A DNA stretch of 64,000 bases. It comes from Fusobacterium sp. FSA-380-WT-3A (GTDB lineage: Bacteria; Fusobacteriota; Fusobacteriia; Fusobacteriales; Fusobacteriaceae). A program made the position numbers and the translations under genes. The notes beneath the pieces are model-generated. The model did no database searches, had not been told where the DNA came from, and was given only the letters and a program-made list of their open reading frames with translations. This document shows positions 25,546 to 34,645 of this stretch, one piece after another (within the stretch, counting starts at the first letter, position 1; each line of letters begins with the position of its first letter). Where the stretch lies: assembly GCF_012843705.1 (NCBI RefSeq), contig NZ_JABAFQ010000004.1, positions 62,001-126,000 on the forward strand, written 5' to 3'.

Positions 25546-26688
25546 ATGAAAAAAATAAAAATGATACTAGGAAATAGTTTTAAAAGTGATATCAGAGTAT
25601 TAAAAGAAGCTAGAACATTGGTAAAAAATGGATATGATGTAGAAGTTTTAGCTTGGGATAGAGAAAATGAACTATTGAATAAAGAAAAAGAAGAAATAGA
25701 AGGAATAAAGATTAAAAGATTTTATCCTAAAGCAAAATATGGAACAGGAAAAAAGCAAATTTTTGCATTTATAAAGTTTGTATTAGAAGTAAAAAAATAT
25801 CTAAAAAATGAAGAATTTCATTATTTGCATTGTCACGATTTAGATGGATTAATAGTTGGATACTTTTGTAAAAGTAAAGACAATAAATTAATTTATGATT
25901 CACATGAATTTTTTGCAGGATATAAGTCACTAAAAATAAATAAAAAAGTTTATTTATTAGAAAAGATATTATTAAGAAAAGTAAATCAAGTGATAAGTGT
26001 TTCGGATTCTATTTGTTGTGAGCTTCAAAAAATGTATAAATTAGCAAAAAAACCAATCTTAATAAGAAATATTCCATATTATTATAAAATTGATGAAAAA
26101 AATAACTTATTAAGAGAAGAATTTAATATATCACAAGAAAAAAAAATTCTCTTGTTTCAGGGAGTTTTTCTTGAAAAAAGAGGAATAGAAAATTTGATAT
26201 TGATGTTAACTAAATTACCCAAAGATTTTATTTTGATATTAATTGGAAAAGGAAAATTAAAAGAAAAACTTTTAAAATTAATTGAAGAAAATAAATTAGA
26301 AAATAGGATTTATTTTAAAGAATTTATAAAAAATGAGGATCTTTTAAAATATACTAATTCAGCAGATTTAGCTATATATCTGTTACCATTATTATCATTA
26401 AATTCATATCATTGTTTACCTAATAAATTATTTGAATATATACAAGGAGAAATTCCAGTTTTATTTAGTAATTATCCTAATATAAAAGAAATTATTGAAA
26501 AATATAATGTGGGTTTAACAGTTGACTTTAATGATAAAAGAATAGTAGATAAAGTAGAAGAAATATTTTGTGAAAAATTTTATAAAAGTTATATAAAAAA
26601 TATAAAAATAGCAAAAAAAGAATTATGCTGGGAAATTGAAGAAAAAAAATTAGTAGATTTATATAATAAATTAAATAAAGAGGTATAA
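25546..26688 (+). CDS. GT4-family glycosyltransferase
   Basis: 380-residue GT-B enzyme. MILGNSFKSDIRVLKEARTLVKNGYDVEVLAWDRE is the acceptor-domain start. LHCHDLDGLIVGY and LIYDSHEFFAGY match the group that includes capsule and mycolate-cluster mannosyl/HexNAc transferases. KILLFQGVFLEKRGIENLI contains the Gly-rich donor loop, and NSYHCLPNKLFEYIQGEIPVLFS the nucleotide site. The operon position between an aminotransferase-linked transferase and the 2-epimerase suggests it adds an amino-uronic or related sugar. Confidence 0.83.
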   Translation: MKKIKMILGNSFKSDIRVLKEARTLVKNGYDVEVLAWDRENELLNKEKEEIEGIKIKRFYPKAKYGTGKKQIFAFIKFVLEVKKYLKNEEFHYLHCHDLDGLIVGYFCKSKDNKLIYDSHEFFAGYKSLKINKKVYLLEKILLRKVNQVISVSDSICCELQKMYKLAKKPILIRNIPYYYKIDEKNNLLREEFNISQEKKILLFQGVFLEKRGIENLILMLTKLPKDFILILIGKGKLKEKLLKLIEENKLENRIYFKEFIKNEDLLKYTNSADLAIYLLPLLSLNSYHCLPNKLFEYIQGEIPVLFSNYPNIKEIIEKYNVGLTVDFNDKRIVDKVEEIFCEKFYKSYIKNIKIAKKELCWEIEEKKLVDLYNKLNKEV

Positions 26689-26689
26689 A

Positions 26690-27763
26690 ATGAAGATAGT
26701 AACAATAGTTGGGGCGAGGCCACAATTTATAAAGGCATCAATTGTTAGTCAAAAGTTAAAAGAAAAAGGAATAGAAGAAATATATATTCATACAGGACAA
26801 CATTATGATGAAAATATGTCAGATATTTTTTTTGAAGAATTAAATATAGATAAACCAAAATATAATTTACATGTAGGTTCTGGATTACATGGGGAACAGA
26901 CAGGAAAAATGATAATAGAAATAGAAAAAGTATTATTACAAGAAAAACCAGAAGGAGTTTTATTATATGGAGATACTAACTCTACTTTAGCTGGAGCAAT
27001 AGCAACTTCAAAATTACATATTCCTATATTTCATGTAGAAGGTGGAGAAAGAAATCATGATAAGTCTATACCAGAAGAAATAAACAGAATTTTAACAGAT
27101 CATGTATCAGAAATAATTTTTACTCCTACTATTGAAGGAATAAAAGAATTAGAAAGAGAAGGATTAGTACAAAAAGGAAAAAATTCTGGAGATGTAATGT
27201 TGGATAGATTATTAGAAAATATAAAAGATTATTGTCTTACAGAAAAATTAGAGAAATATTCTTTAAAAGAAGAAGAATATTATTTAATGACTTTACATAG
27301 GCCTACTAATACTGATAAAAAAGAAAGAATTTTTAATATATTATCAATAATAGATTCTTTAGATAAAAAAATTGTTTTTCCAATACATCCAAGAAGTAAA
27401 AATCTTTTGAAAAAATATGAAATAGATATAAGAGATTTTAAAAATATAATTTTTGTAGATCCTGTCAGTTATAATGAAATGATGACACTAGTAAAATATT
27501 CTTCAGGTGTCTTAACAGATTCAGGTGGTTTACAGAAAGAAGCTTGTTTTTTAGGAAAAAAATGTATAACAATATTTGATCATACACCATGGAGACAATT
27601 AGAAAAATTAGGATTTATATATGTATGGAGAGATTTAGATAGAGATACTTTAATAGAAAATTTAAAAATAAAAAGAAATACAAAAGAATGTTTAGAATTA
27701 TTTGGAAATGGAAGAGCTAGTGAAAAAATAGTGAATGATATATATAATTATTTAATAAAGTAG
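26690..27763 (+). CDS. Non-hydrolysing UDP-sugar 2-epimerase, WecB/WbpI-like
   Basis: Inverts C2 of a UDP-2-acetamido sugar. VGARPQFIKASIVSQKLKEKG, HTGQHYDENMSDIFFEEL and YGDTNSTLAGAIATSKLHIPIFHVEGGERNHD are the diagnostic family blocks. DHTPWRQLEKLGF contains the usual C-terminal catalytic region, and GGLQKEACFLGKK also matches. In a WbpA-B-E-D-I pathway this enzyme converts the UDP-GlcNAc3NAc uronic acid to the manno form. If it acts earlier it would be WecB. The operon context makes the WbpI role more likely. Confidence 0.9.
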   Translation: MKIVTIVGARPQFIKASIVSQKLKEKGIEEIYIHTGQHYDENMSDIFFEELNIDKPKYNLHVGSGLHGEQTGKMIIEIEKVLLQEKPEGVLLYGDTNSTLAGAIATSKLHIPIFHVEGGERNHDKSIPEEINRILTDHVSEIIFTPTIEGIKELEREGLVQKGKNSGDVMLDRLLENIKDYCLTEKLEKYSLKEEEYYLMTLHRPTNTDKKERIFNILSIIDSLDKKIVFPIHPRSKNLLKKYEIDIRDFKNIIFVDPVSYNEMMTLVKYSSGVLTDSGGLQKEACFLGKKCITIFDHTPWRQLEKLGFIYVWRDLDRDTLIENLKIKRNTKECLELFGNGRASEKIVNDIYNYLIK

Positions 27764-27771
27764 GTAAAAAA

Positions 27772-28497
27772 ATGAAGTTTACACATGAAGCTTATAAAAA
27801 TTTAATAAATCAATTAAAAGAAAAAAAGTATAATTTCTGTGATTATAAAAATTATTATGATAAAGATAAAGTTGTAATTTTAAGACATGATATTGATACA
27901 TCATTAGAAAAAGCATTAGAAATAGCAAAAATAGAAAATCAATTAAATGTATCATCTTATTTTTTTGTTTTACTTAGTACAGATTTTTATAATATAAATT
28001 CTGAGAAATCTTTAAGAATTCTAAAAGAAATTAGAAATCTTGGTGGAAAAATTGGGTTACATTTTGATGAAAAAAAATATCAAATAAAAACTAAAGAAGA
28101 CTACATAAAGTATGTTAATTATGAAATTAGTATATTATCAACGATATTAGAGGAAAAAATAGATGTAGTATCTATGCATAGACCGTCAAAAGATTTTTTA
28201 GAAATGAATTTGGAAATACCTGATATAATAAATTCTTATCAAAAGAAATTTTTTAATGACTTTAAATATGTTTCAGATTCTAGAATGTTTTGGAGAGAAA
28301 ATATAGAAGATATTATAGAAAGAAAAAATTATAATAATTTGCATATATTAACTCATCCTTTTTGGTATTCAGAAAATGAAGAGACTATGGAAGAAAAATT
28401 GAAAGAATTTTTAAATAAAGCAAAAATTGAAAGATATGAAAGTTTAAATGATAATATACGAGATTTTCAAAGTATAATTCCAAAGGAGAGAATCTAA
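27772..28497 (+). CDS. Polysaccharide deacetylase-like (NodB-fold) protein
   Basis: 241 residues. VVILRHDIDTSLEKALEIAK resembles the metal-binding first motif of CE4 deacetylases (D-D in family; here HDID). IGLHFDEKKY supplies a second His/Asp-like motif, and SMHRPSKDF with LTHPFWYSE give later histidines. The arrangement fits divergent NodB-fold enzymes found in surface-glycan operons rather than secreted chitin deacetylases, since there is no signal peptide. It may remove an acetyl or formyl group from a nucleotide sugar before re-acylation by the two neighbouring acyltransferases. This is an inference. Confidence 0.7.
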   Translation: MKFTHEAYKNLINQLKEKKYNFCDYKNYYDKDKVVILRHDIDTSLEKALEIAKIENQLNVSSYFFVLLSTDFYNINSEKSLRILKEIRNLGGKIGLHFDEKKYQIKTKEDYIKYVNYEISILSTILEEKIDVVSMHRPSKDFLEMNLEIPDIINSYQKKFFNDFKYVSDSRMFWRENIEDIIERKNYNNLHILTHPFWYSENEETMEEKLKEFLNKAKIERYESLNDNIRDFQSIIPKERI

Positions 28498-29433
28498 ATG
28501 ATAAAGAAGTTTGAGTATAATGTTTCAAAATTAGATAAAAGTTATAATTTTTCAATATATAATGCTTCAACAATAGGAAACCCAAAAGATAATACTATAA
28601 TTTTTTTAAAAAAGAATTCTGAAGAATTATTAAATAAGTTAGTAGGAATAAAAAATTCTCTTTTAATAATTTTAGATGGAATAAATGCTGAAAATTTTAA
28701 AAAAAATAATTTAGTAATACATGATAAAAATCCAAGACTTAAATATGCTATTTTATTAACAGAAATTTTGAAAACAAATAAAAAGAAAAATAAAATCTTT
28801 TTTAAAGATGGTTATTATTATGGAGAAAATTGTGAATTTGGAGAAAATGTAATAATAGAACCATTTGTAAAAATAGGAAATAATGTGAAAATAGGTGATA
28901 ATACTATAATTAAATCTGGGGTAAAAATAGGAGATTTTGTAACAATTGGAAATAATTGTTATATAAGAGAAAACTCTGTAATTGGTGGAGAAGGATTTGG
29001 GATAGAAACTACTGAGAAAGGAGAAAATATAAGACTTCCACATATAGGTGGCGTGATTATAAAAGATAATGTGGAAATAGGTGCTTTAACAACTGTTTGT
29101 TCAGGAACAATAGAAGAAACCTTAGTAGAAGATTATGTGAAAGTAGATGACCATGTTCATATTGCTCATAATGTAAAATTAAGAAAAGGATGTAAAGTTG
29201 TTGCAGGTTCCGTAATTGGAGGAAGTACAGAAATTGGTCAAGATGGATGGATTGGAATAAACTCTTCAATAAAAAATGGAATAAAAATAGGAGAAAATGT
29301 AACTTTAGGTATGGCTTCTAGAATAGTAAATAATATTAAAAATAATCAAGTATTAACTAATGAAAAAGCTGATACTTTAGAGAATATTATAAAATATACA
29401 AAATATAAGAAAAAATTATTAGAAACTTTATAA
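28498..29433 (+). CDS. LpxD-like left-handed beta-helix acyltransferase 1
   Basis: 311 residues. An N-terminal mixed domain is followed by hexapeptide repeats from FGENVIIEPFVKIGN to GENVTLGMASRI. The stretch IGGVIIKDNVEIGALTTV then DDHVHIAHNVKLRKG matches the LpxD active-site region, including the HIAH catalytic histidine pair. LpxD N-acylates UDP-3-O-acyl-glucosamine in lipid A. Placement in a sugar operon, with a paralogue next door, suggests N-acylation of a UDP-3-amino sugar instead. WbpD, the expected enzyme, is shorter and lacks this N-terminal domain, so the donor may not be acetyl-CoA. Confidence 0.8.
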   Translation: MIKKFEYNVSKLDKSYNFSIYNASTIGNPKDNTIIFLKKNSEELLNKLVGIKNSLLIILDGINAENFKKNNLVIHDKNPRLKYAILLTEILKTNKKKNKIFFKDGYYYGENCEFGENVIIEPFVKIGNNVKIGDNTIIKSGVKIGDFVTIGNNCYIRENSVIGGEGFGIETTEKGENIRLPHIGGVIIKDNVEIGALTTVCSGTIEETLVEDYVKVDDHVHIAHNVKLRKGCKVVAGSVIGGSTEIGQDGWIGINSSIKNGIKIGENVTLGMASRIVNNIKNNQVLTNEKADTLENIIKYTKYKKKLLETL

Positions 29434-29444
29434 TGGAGAGATAT

Positions 29445-30341
29445 ATGAAACTATCTGAATTAAATATAGGAAAAGTTATAAAAGATGGAGAATTTGATTG
29501 GTTAGGACTTACTGCAGAAGAATATGGAAATAAAAAAATTTTAACTTTTTTAGCTGATATAAAATATTTTGAAGAAGTAAAAAATAATAATACTATAACT
29601 TGTATTATAACAACAGAAGAAATAGCAAATAATATAAAAGATAATAAATATGGTTTAATTATTAGTGAAAATCCCAAAAGAGATTTTTTTGAATTGCATA
29701 ATAAATTAGTAGATGAAGAGTTTTATTTTAAAAAAGAAAAAAATAATATATCTTCAAAAGCGATAATATCTCCAAGAGCTTCTATAAGAGAATATAATAT
29801 AAATATAGAAGATGATGTAGTAATAGAGGAAAATGTAGTAATTTATCCAAATGTAACTATAAAAAAAGATAGTATAATAAAGGCTGGAACTATATTAGGA
29901 GCAGATGGATTTCAATATTTTAAAAGTGAAAATAATAACATTCAAGTAAAACCTATTGGAAAATTAATTATAGAAGAAGATGTAACAATTCATAATAATT
30001 GTGTTATAGATAGAGGAATTTTTGATAAAACAATAATAGATAAAAATACTAAAATTTATAATTTGGTACATATAGCTCATGATTCAAAAATAGAAAAAAA
30101 TACCTTAATAACAGCAGGGGTTATAGTTTGTGGTAGAGTGAGAATAGGAGAAAATAGTTATTTAGGACCAAATTGTACAATAAAAAATGGATTAAAACTT
30201 GGAAAAAATTCCAAAGTAAGTATGGGAGCAGTTGTAACTAAAAATGTGCAAGATAATGAAGTAGTTACAGGAAATTTTGCAATATCTCATCAAAAATTTT
30301 TAAAATTATTAAAATATTTATTGGATAAAATAAAGGAGTAA
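29445..30341 (+). CDS. LpxD-like left-handed beta-helix acyltransferase 2
   Basis: About 299 residues. MKLSELNIGKV opens an LpxD-like N-terminal domain. The beta-helix runs from ISPRASIREYN to KVSMGAVVTKNVQ. The active region ILGADGFQYFK, then NNCVIDRGIFDKT, LVHIAHDSKIEKN is close to LpxD, with HIAH preserved. The start is placed at 29445, behind GGAGAG; the longest frame begins 12 bases earlier, overlapping the previous stop. Two different LpxD-like proteins in succession may act on different amino groups or with different acyl donors. Confidence 0.78.
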   Translation: MKLSELNIGKVIKDGEFDWLGLTAEEYGNKKILTFLADIKYFEEVKNNNTITCIITTEEIANNIKDNKYGLIISENPKRDFFELHNKLVDEEFYFKKEKNNISSKAIISPRASIREYNINIEDDVVIEENVVIYPNVTIKKDSIIKAGTILGADGFQYFKSENNNIQVKPIGKLIIEEDVTIHNNCVIDRGIFDKTIIDKNTKIYNLVHIAHDSKIEKNTLITAGVIVCGRVRIGENSYLGPNCTIKNGLKLGKNSKVSMGAVVTKNVQDNEVVTGNFAISHQKFLKLLKYLLDKIKE

Positions 30342-30346
30342 TTATA

Positions 30347-31444
30347 ATGTTTAATTTTGTAATTATTGGTTGTGGAAGAATATCACATAAAATAGCAGAG
30401 GGAATAGCTTCAAATAAAGAAAAAGTTATTTTAGTTGGATTATGTGATGTAATAGAATCAAAAATGTCGGAAACAGAAAAAACCTATAGAGAAAAATCAG
30501 GATATTTAGGAGAAATAAAAAAGTATACTGATTATAAAGAGATGATAAAAAATGAAAAAATAGATGTCGCTATTATTTCTACAGAAAGTGGATATCATGA
30601 AGAAATAGGATTATATTGTCTTGAAAATGGTATTAATACTATAATCGAAAAACCATTAGCAATGTCAATAGAAGGAGCTCAAAAATTAGTAGATAAAGCT
30701 AAAGAAAAAGGATTAAAATTGGCAGCTAGTCATCAAAATAGATTTAATTATCCAGTACAATTATTAAAGAAAGCTATTGAAGAGAAAAAATTAGGAAGAA
30801 TTTTTAATGGAGTAGCAAGAATTCTTTGGACTAGAGATGAAAATTATTATTTACAAGCCCCATGGAGAGGAACTTGGGAACTAGATGGTGGAACTTTAAT
30901 GAATCAATGTATTCATAATATAGATTTATTAAATTGGATGATGGATTCAGAAATAGATACAGTTTATGCTCAAACAGCTAATTATATTAGAAATATAGAA
31001 GCAGAAGATTATGGAGTAATAATTATAAGATATAAAAATGGTTGTATAGGAACTATTGAGGGAAGTGCAGTAATTTATCCTAAAAATTTAGAAGAAACTT
31101 TAACTATAACTGGTGAAACAGGAACAGTTGTAATAGGTGGAATGGCTGTAAATAAAATTAATACTTGGAGAGTTAAAGGAGATAATGAAGAAGAATTTTT
31201 AGGAATTGATAGTGGAGATCCTAATTCTGTTTATGGTTATGGACATAGAGCATTATATAAAGATTTTATAGAAGCTTTAGAAGAAAATAGAGAACCATTA
31301 GTAAGTGGTATTCAAGGAATGAGTGCAGTAAAAATAATACTTGCAGCTTATAAGTCACAAAAAATAGGGATGCCAGTTAAATTTGATGAGTTTAGAGAAT
31401 TTAGAAGTTTAGATATGGAAGATGAAGAGATAAAGGTAAGATAA
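30347..31444 (+). CDS. Gfo/Idh/MocA-family oxidoreductase, WbpB/WlbA-like
   Basis: NAD-dependent sugar dehydrogenase of 365 residues. VIIGCGRISHKIAEGIASN binds NAD, and IIEKPLAMSIEGAQKLVDKAK contains the catalytic EKP lysine. WELDGGTLMNQCIHNIDLLNWM carries the conserved D-G-G and H-N-I-D segment of the substrate domain. WbpB/WlbA oxidise C3 of UDP-GlcNAc uronic acid to feed the aminotransferase. All partner activities occur in this operon. It lies 5 bases after the LpxD-like gene, with AAGGAG as ribosome site. Confidence 0.87.
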   Translation: MFNFVIIGCGRISHKIAEGIASNKEKVILVGLCDVIESKMSETEKTYREKSGYLGEIKKYTDYKEMIKNEKIDVAIISTESGYHEEIGLYCLENGINTIIEKPLAMSIEGAQKLVDKAKEKGLKLAASHQNRFNYPVQLLKKAIEEKKLGRIFNGVARILWTRDENYYLQAPWRGTWELDGGTLMNQCIHNIDLLNWMMDSEIDTVYAQTANYIRNIEAEDYGVIIIRYKNGCIGTIEGSAVIYPKNLEETLTITGETGTVVIGGMAVNKINTWRVKGDNEEEFLGIDSGDPNSVYGYGHRALYKDFIEALEENREPLVSGIQGMSAVKIILAAYKSQKIGMPVKFDEFREFRSLDMEDEEIKVR

Positions 31445-31506
31445 TTATTCTTTATGTTAAAATTATTATATAAATAGATTTTATAGATATAATTTGGAGG
31501 AAAAAA

Positions 31507-32412
31507 GTGAAAATTTTTTTTATGGGATCTAGTCAAATTCATAGATTAGGAAATATAATGAAAAATAAAACTTTTATTGAAATAGAAAATAGTCAAAAAA
31601 ATAAAATTTTAAAGATAAAAGAAGATATAAAAAAAATATTGAAATCAGATATTATTTATGGAGCATATATAGGAGTTTTAAATAAAAAAAATTTATTGTA
31701 TTTAATTATTGGAAAATGTTTAAGAAAGAAAGTTATATGTCACTGGATAGGAAGTGATGTATTAGTTGCTTTAAAAAATCCTAAAAAAGCATTATTTATG
31801 CAAAGATTTATAGATATGAATTTATCTGGTAGTGAAATTTTAAAAAAAGAATTAGAATCAATAGGAATAAAAAGTATAGAAGAACATATTATTTTAAATG
31901 ATATTAATTATAAAACTTTAAAAATGCCTGAGGAACATAGTGTTTTAGTTTATTTACCAACAAATAAAGAAGATTTTTATGGGGAAGAATATATAAAAAA
32001 ATTGTCTAAAGAATTTTTAAAGATAAAATTTTATGTAGTAGCTAATGAAAATAAAGATAAATTTAAAGAATATCCTAATATAATAAACTTAGGAAAAGTT
32101 TCTATAGAAGAAATGGAGAAAATTTATAAAAAAATTTCAATTTTAATTAGAATGGTAGAGCATGATGGTTTATCTTTAATGTTAATGGAAGCATTAGCAA
32201 AAGGAAAAGAAGTTATTTATTCTTATGATTTTCCATATACATATAAAAGTAATGACTATAAATCTTTAAAAGAAAATTTTGTTAATATTATAAAAAATAA
32301 ACCAACAGAAAATATAAAAGGAGCAAAATATATAACAGAAAATTTTAAGGTTGAAAATTATATAAATAATTTAATATCTTACTTTAAAGAAGTAAAAGGA
32401 GAAAAAAATTGA
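31507..32412 (+). CDS. Glycosyltransferase, GT-B-like
   Basis: 301 residues beginning at a GTG preceded by TTGGAGG. KVICHWIGSDVLVALKNPKKA is a typical acceptor-domain motif (IGSD), and GKVSIEEMEKIYKKISILIRMVEHDGLSLMLMEALAKGKEVIYS contains the nucleotide-sugar site with a glutamate in LMEAL. The protein is shorter than most GT4 enzymes and its N-terminal domain is reduced. Stop and next start overlap. Specific sugar unknown. Confidence 0.75.
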   Translation: MKIFFMGSSQIHRLGNIMKNKTFIEIENSQKNKILKIKEDIKKILKSDIIYGAYIGVLNKKNLLYLIIGKCLRKKVICHWIGSDVLVALKNPKKALFMQRFIDMNLSGSEILKKELESIGIKSIEEHIILNDINYKTLKMPEEHSVLVYLPTNKEDFYGEEYIKKLSKEFLKIKFYVVANENKDKFKEYPNIINLGKVSIEEMEKIYKKISILIRMVEHDGLSLMLMEALAKGKEVIYSYDFPYTYKSNDYKSLKENFVNIIKNKPTENIKGAKYITENFKVENYINNLISYFKEVKGEKN

Positions 32413-33683
32413 AAAATTTAGAAGTAAAATATTTAATTTTAGGAGCAGGAATTACAGGATTAGGATTTGGTAATTTTATAAAAGATAAAAATTTTTTGAT
32501 TTTAGAAAAAGAAAAGGAAATAGGAGGATATTGTAGAACTATATACAGAAAAAAATTTGTTTGGGATTATGCAGGACATTTTTTTCATTTTAAAACTAAA
32601 GAGATACAAGAATATTTTAAAGAAAAAATAGATGATTCAGAATTGATTTCAGCAGTAAAAAACACTAAAATTTTTTATAAAAAAAAATTGATAGATTATC
32701 CTTTTCAAAAAAATATTCATCAGTTAGAAAAAGAAGAGTTTATAGATTGTTTGTATGATTTATTTAACAAAGAAGAAAAAGAAGAATATAAAAATTTTAT
32801 AGAAATGTTATATGGAAAATTTGGTAAAAGTATAACAGATAAATTTTTGAAACCTTATAATGAAAAATTATATGCATGTAATTTAGAAAAATTAGATGTA
32901 AATGCAATGGGAAGATTCTTTCCATATGCATCTAAAGAAGAAATTATAAAAAATATGAAAGAATCAAAAAATAATTCATACAATGATGTATTTATTTATC
33001 CTAAAAAAGGGGCACAATATTTTATAAATATACTAGGAGAAAAAATAAAAGATAATATTTTTTTAAATGAAGAAATTAGAGGTATTGATAGTGAAAATAA
33101 AATAGTTACAACAAATAATTACACAATTAAATATGAATATTTAATAAATACAATTCCATTAAATAAATTTATAGAATTAGAAAATAAAGAATTATATATA
33201 AAAAATAAAGATATATTTACATACAATAAAGTATTAGTTTTTAATTTAGGATTTGATAAAAAATCATTAAATAATATACATTGGGGATATATTCCAGTAA
33301 AAAATATAAATTTTTATAGAATAGGATTTTATAATAATATATTAAATACAGATAAGCTAAGTATGTATATAGAAATAGGATATGCTGGAGATGTTTATAT
33401 ATCAAAAGAAGAAATAAATAAGCAATTAAAAGAAACTTTAAAAAATCTATTAAAATTAAAAATAATTTCGAAAGAACATAAAATAGAAGAATATGAATAC
33501 ATCATAATGGATCCAGCATATGTCCATGTAAATTCAGAAGTAAATAAATTAAAAATAGAATTAAAAAAAGAATATCAAAAGAAAAATATATATACAATAG
33601 GAAGATATGGAGATTGGAAATATTGTTCAATGGAAGATTGTTTATTAGATAGTTTTGAATTAAGCAAAAAAATAAATATTTAA
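32409..33683 (+). CDS. FAD-dependent oxidoreductase, UDP-galactopyranose mutase/protoporphyrinogen-oxidase-like
   Basis: 424 residues starting at TTG behind AAAGGAG. YLILGAGITGLGFGNFI is the FAD-binding Rossmann motif and LILEKEKEIGGYCRTI the adjacent GG-type motif. WDYAGHFFHFKTKEI has the aromatic/His pattern of the UDP-galactopyranose-mutase-like group. The C-terminal IYTIGRYGDWKYCSMEDCLLDSFEL is the second FAD contact. In glycan clusters such proteins may make furanose sugars or oxidise sugar lipids, but the substrate cannot be deduced. It overlaps the preceding gene. Confidence 0.75.
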   Translation: MKNLEVKYLILGAGITGLGFGNFIKDKNFLILEKEKEIGGYCRTIYRKKFVWDYAGHFFHFKTKEIQEYFKEKIDDSELISAVKNTKIFYKKKLIDYPFQKNIHQLEKEEFIDCLYDLFNKEEKEEYKNFIEMLYGKFGKSITDKFLKPYNEKLYACNLEKLDVNAMGRFFPYASKEEIIKNMKESKNNSYNDVFIYPKKGAQYFINILGEKIKDNIFLNEEIRGIDSENKIVTTNNYTIKYEYLINTIPLNKFIELENKELYIKNKDIFTYNKVLVFNLGFDKKSLNNIHWGYIPVKNINFYRIGFYNNILNTDKLSMYIEIGYAGDVYISKEEINKQLKETLKNLLKLKIISKEHKIEEYEYIIMDPAYVHVNSEVNKLKIELKKEYQKKNIYTIGRYGDWKYCSMEDCLLDSFELSKKINI

Positions 33684-33730
33684 TAAATAAAATGAGTATT
33701 TTTTAGAAAGAAGATTAAAATGGAGAAAAT

Positions 33731-34645
33731 ATGGAATTAGATGTAAGTATAATAGTAATAAGTTATAATTCTGAAAAAACTATTTTAGAAACATTGGAAA
33801 GTATAAAAAAACAAAATTATAAAAATTTTGAATTGATAATAACAGATGATTGTTCCACAGATAAAACTTATGATATTGTAAAATTTTGGGTAAAAAATAA
33901 TAAATCAAATTTTTTTAAGGTAAAAATAATTCAAACCTTAAAAAATGGAGGTCCAAGTATAAATGCAAATAATGGATTAAAAATAGCTAGAGGTAATTGG
34001 ATTAAGTTAATAGCAGCTGATGATATTTTACTACCAAATTGTTTAGAAGAAAATATAAAATTTATAAAACAAAATCCAAATATAAGAATTTGTTTTTCTA
34101 AAATGGAACTTTTTGGAAAAACAATTAATTTACCACAAGAAAAACCAGAAAATATTCAAAAATTCTATTTACCAGTAAAAGAACAATATGAGAGCTTAAA
34201 AGAAGGGTGTTTTATTCCAGCCCCTACTTCTTTTATAAAAAGAGAGATTTTTGAAAAATATGGTTTTTTTGATGAAAAAATTCCTATGGTGGAAGATTGG
34301 CCCTATTGGTTAAAAATAACTTCTTTGGGTGAAAAAATTTATTTTTTAAATAAAGTAACTGTAAAATATAGAATAAGTGAAAGTTTAAGTAATACACAAG
34401 AAAATTTTATAAATTTAAAAAATTTAAATTCAAAAAAATTGATATATAAATATTATTTAAAAGAAAATATTAATTTTCTTTTAAAATGGCATTACACATT
34501 AGAATTTTTTACTTATAATATATTAATTACGATATTTAATAATAAAAAGAATAAAAAAACAATTTTTATAAAAAAATGGATTAATTTATTGGATCCTTAT
34601 TTTATTATTAAAAAAATAAAAAGTCAAAGGAAAGATTATGAATAA
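33731..34645 (+). CDS. GT2-family glycosyltransferase
   Basis: 304 residues. VSIIVISYNSEKTILETLESIKKQ starts the GT-A fold, LIITDDCSTDKT binds nucleotide, and WIKLIAADDILLPNCLEENI carries the DDD-like metal site. FFDEKIPMVEDWPYWLKI has the ED catalytic base. The C-terminal helical tail is basic and may lie on the membrane. Its stop overlaps the following flippase start. Confidence 0.88.
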   Translation: MELDVSIIVISYNSEKTILETLESIKKQNYKNFELIITDDCSTDKTYDIVKFWVKNNKSNFFKVKIIQTLKNGGPSINANNGLKIARGNWIKLIAADDILLPNCLEENIKFIKQNPNIRICFSKMELFGKTINLPQEKPENIQKFYLPVKEQYESLKEGCFIPAPTSFIKREIFEKYGFFDEKIPMVEDWPYWLKITSLGEKIYFLNKVTVKYRISESLSNTQENFINLKNLNSKKLIYKYYLKENINFLLKWHYTLEFFTYNILITIFNNKKNKKTIFIKKWINLLDPYFIIKKIKSQRKDYE

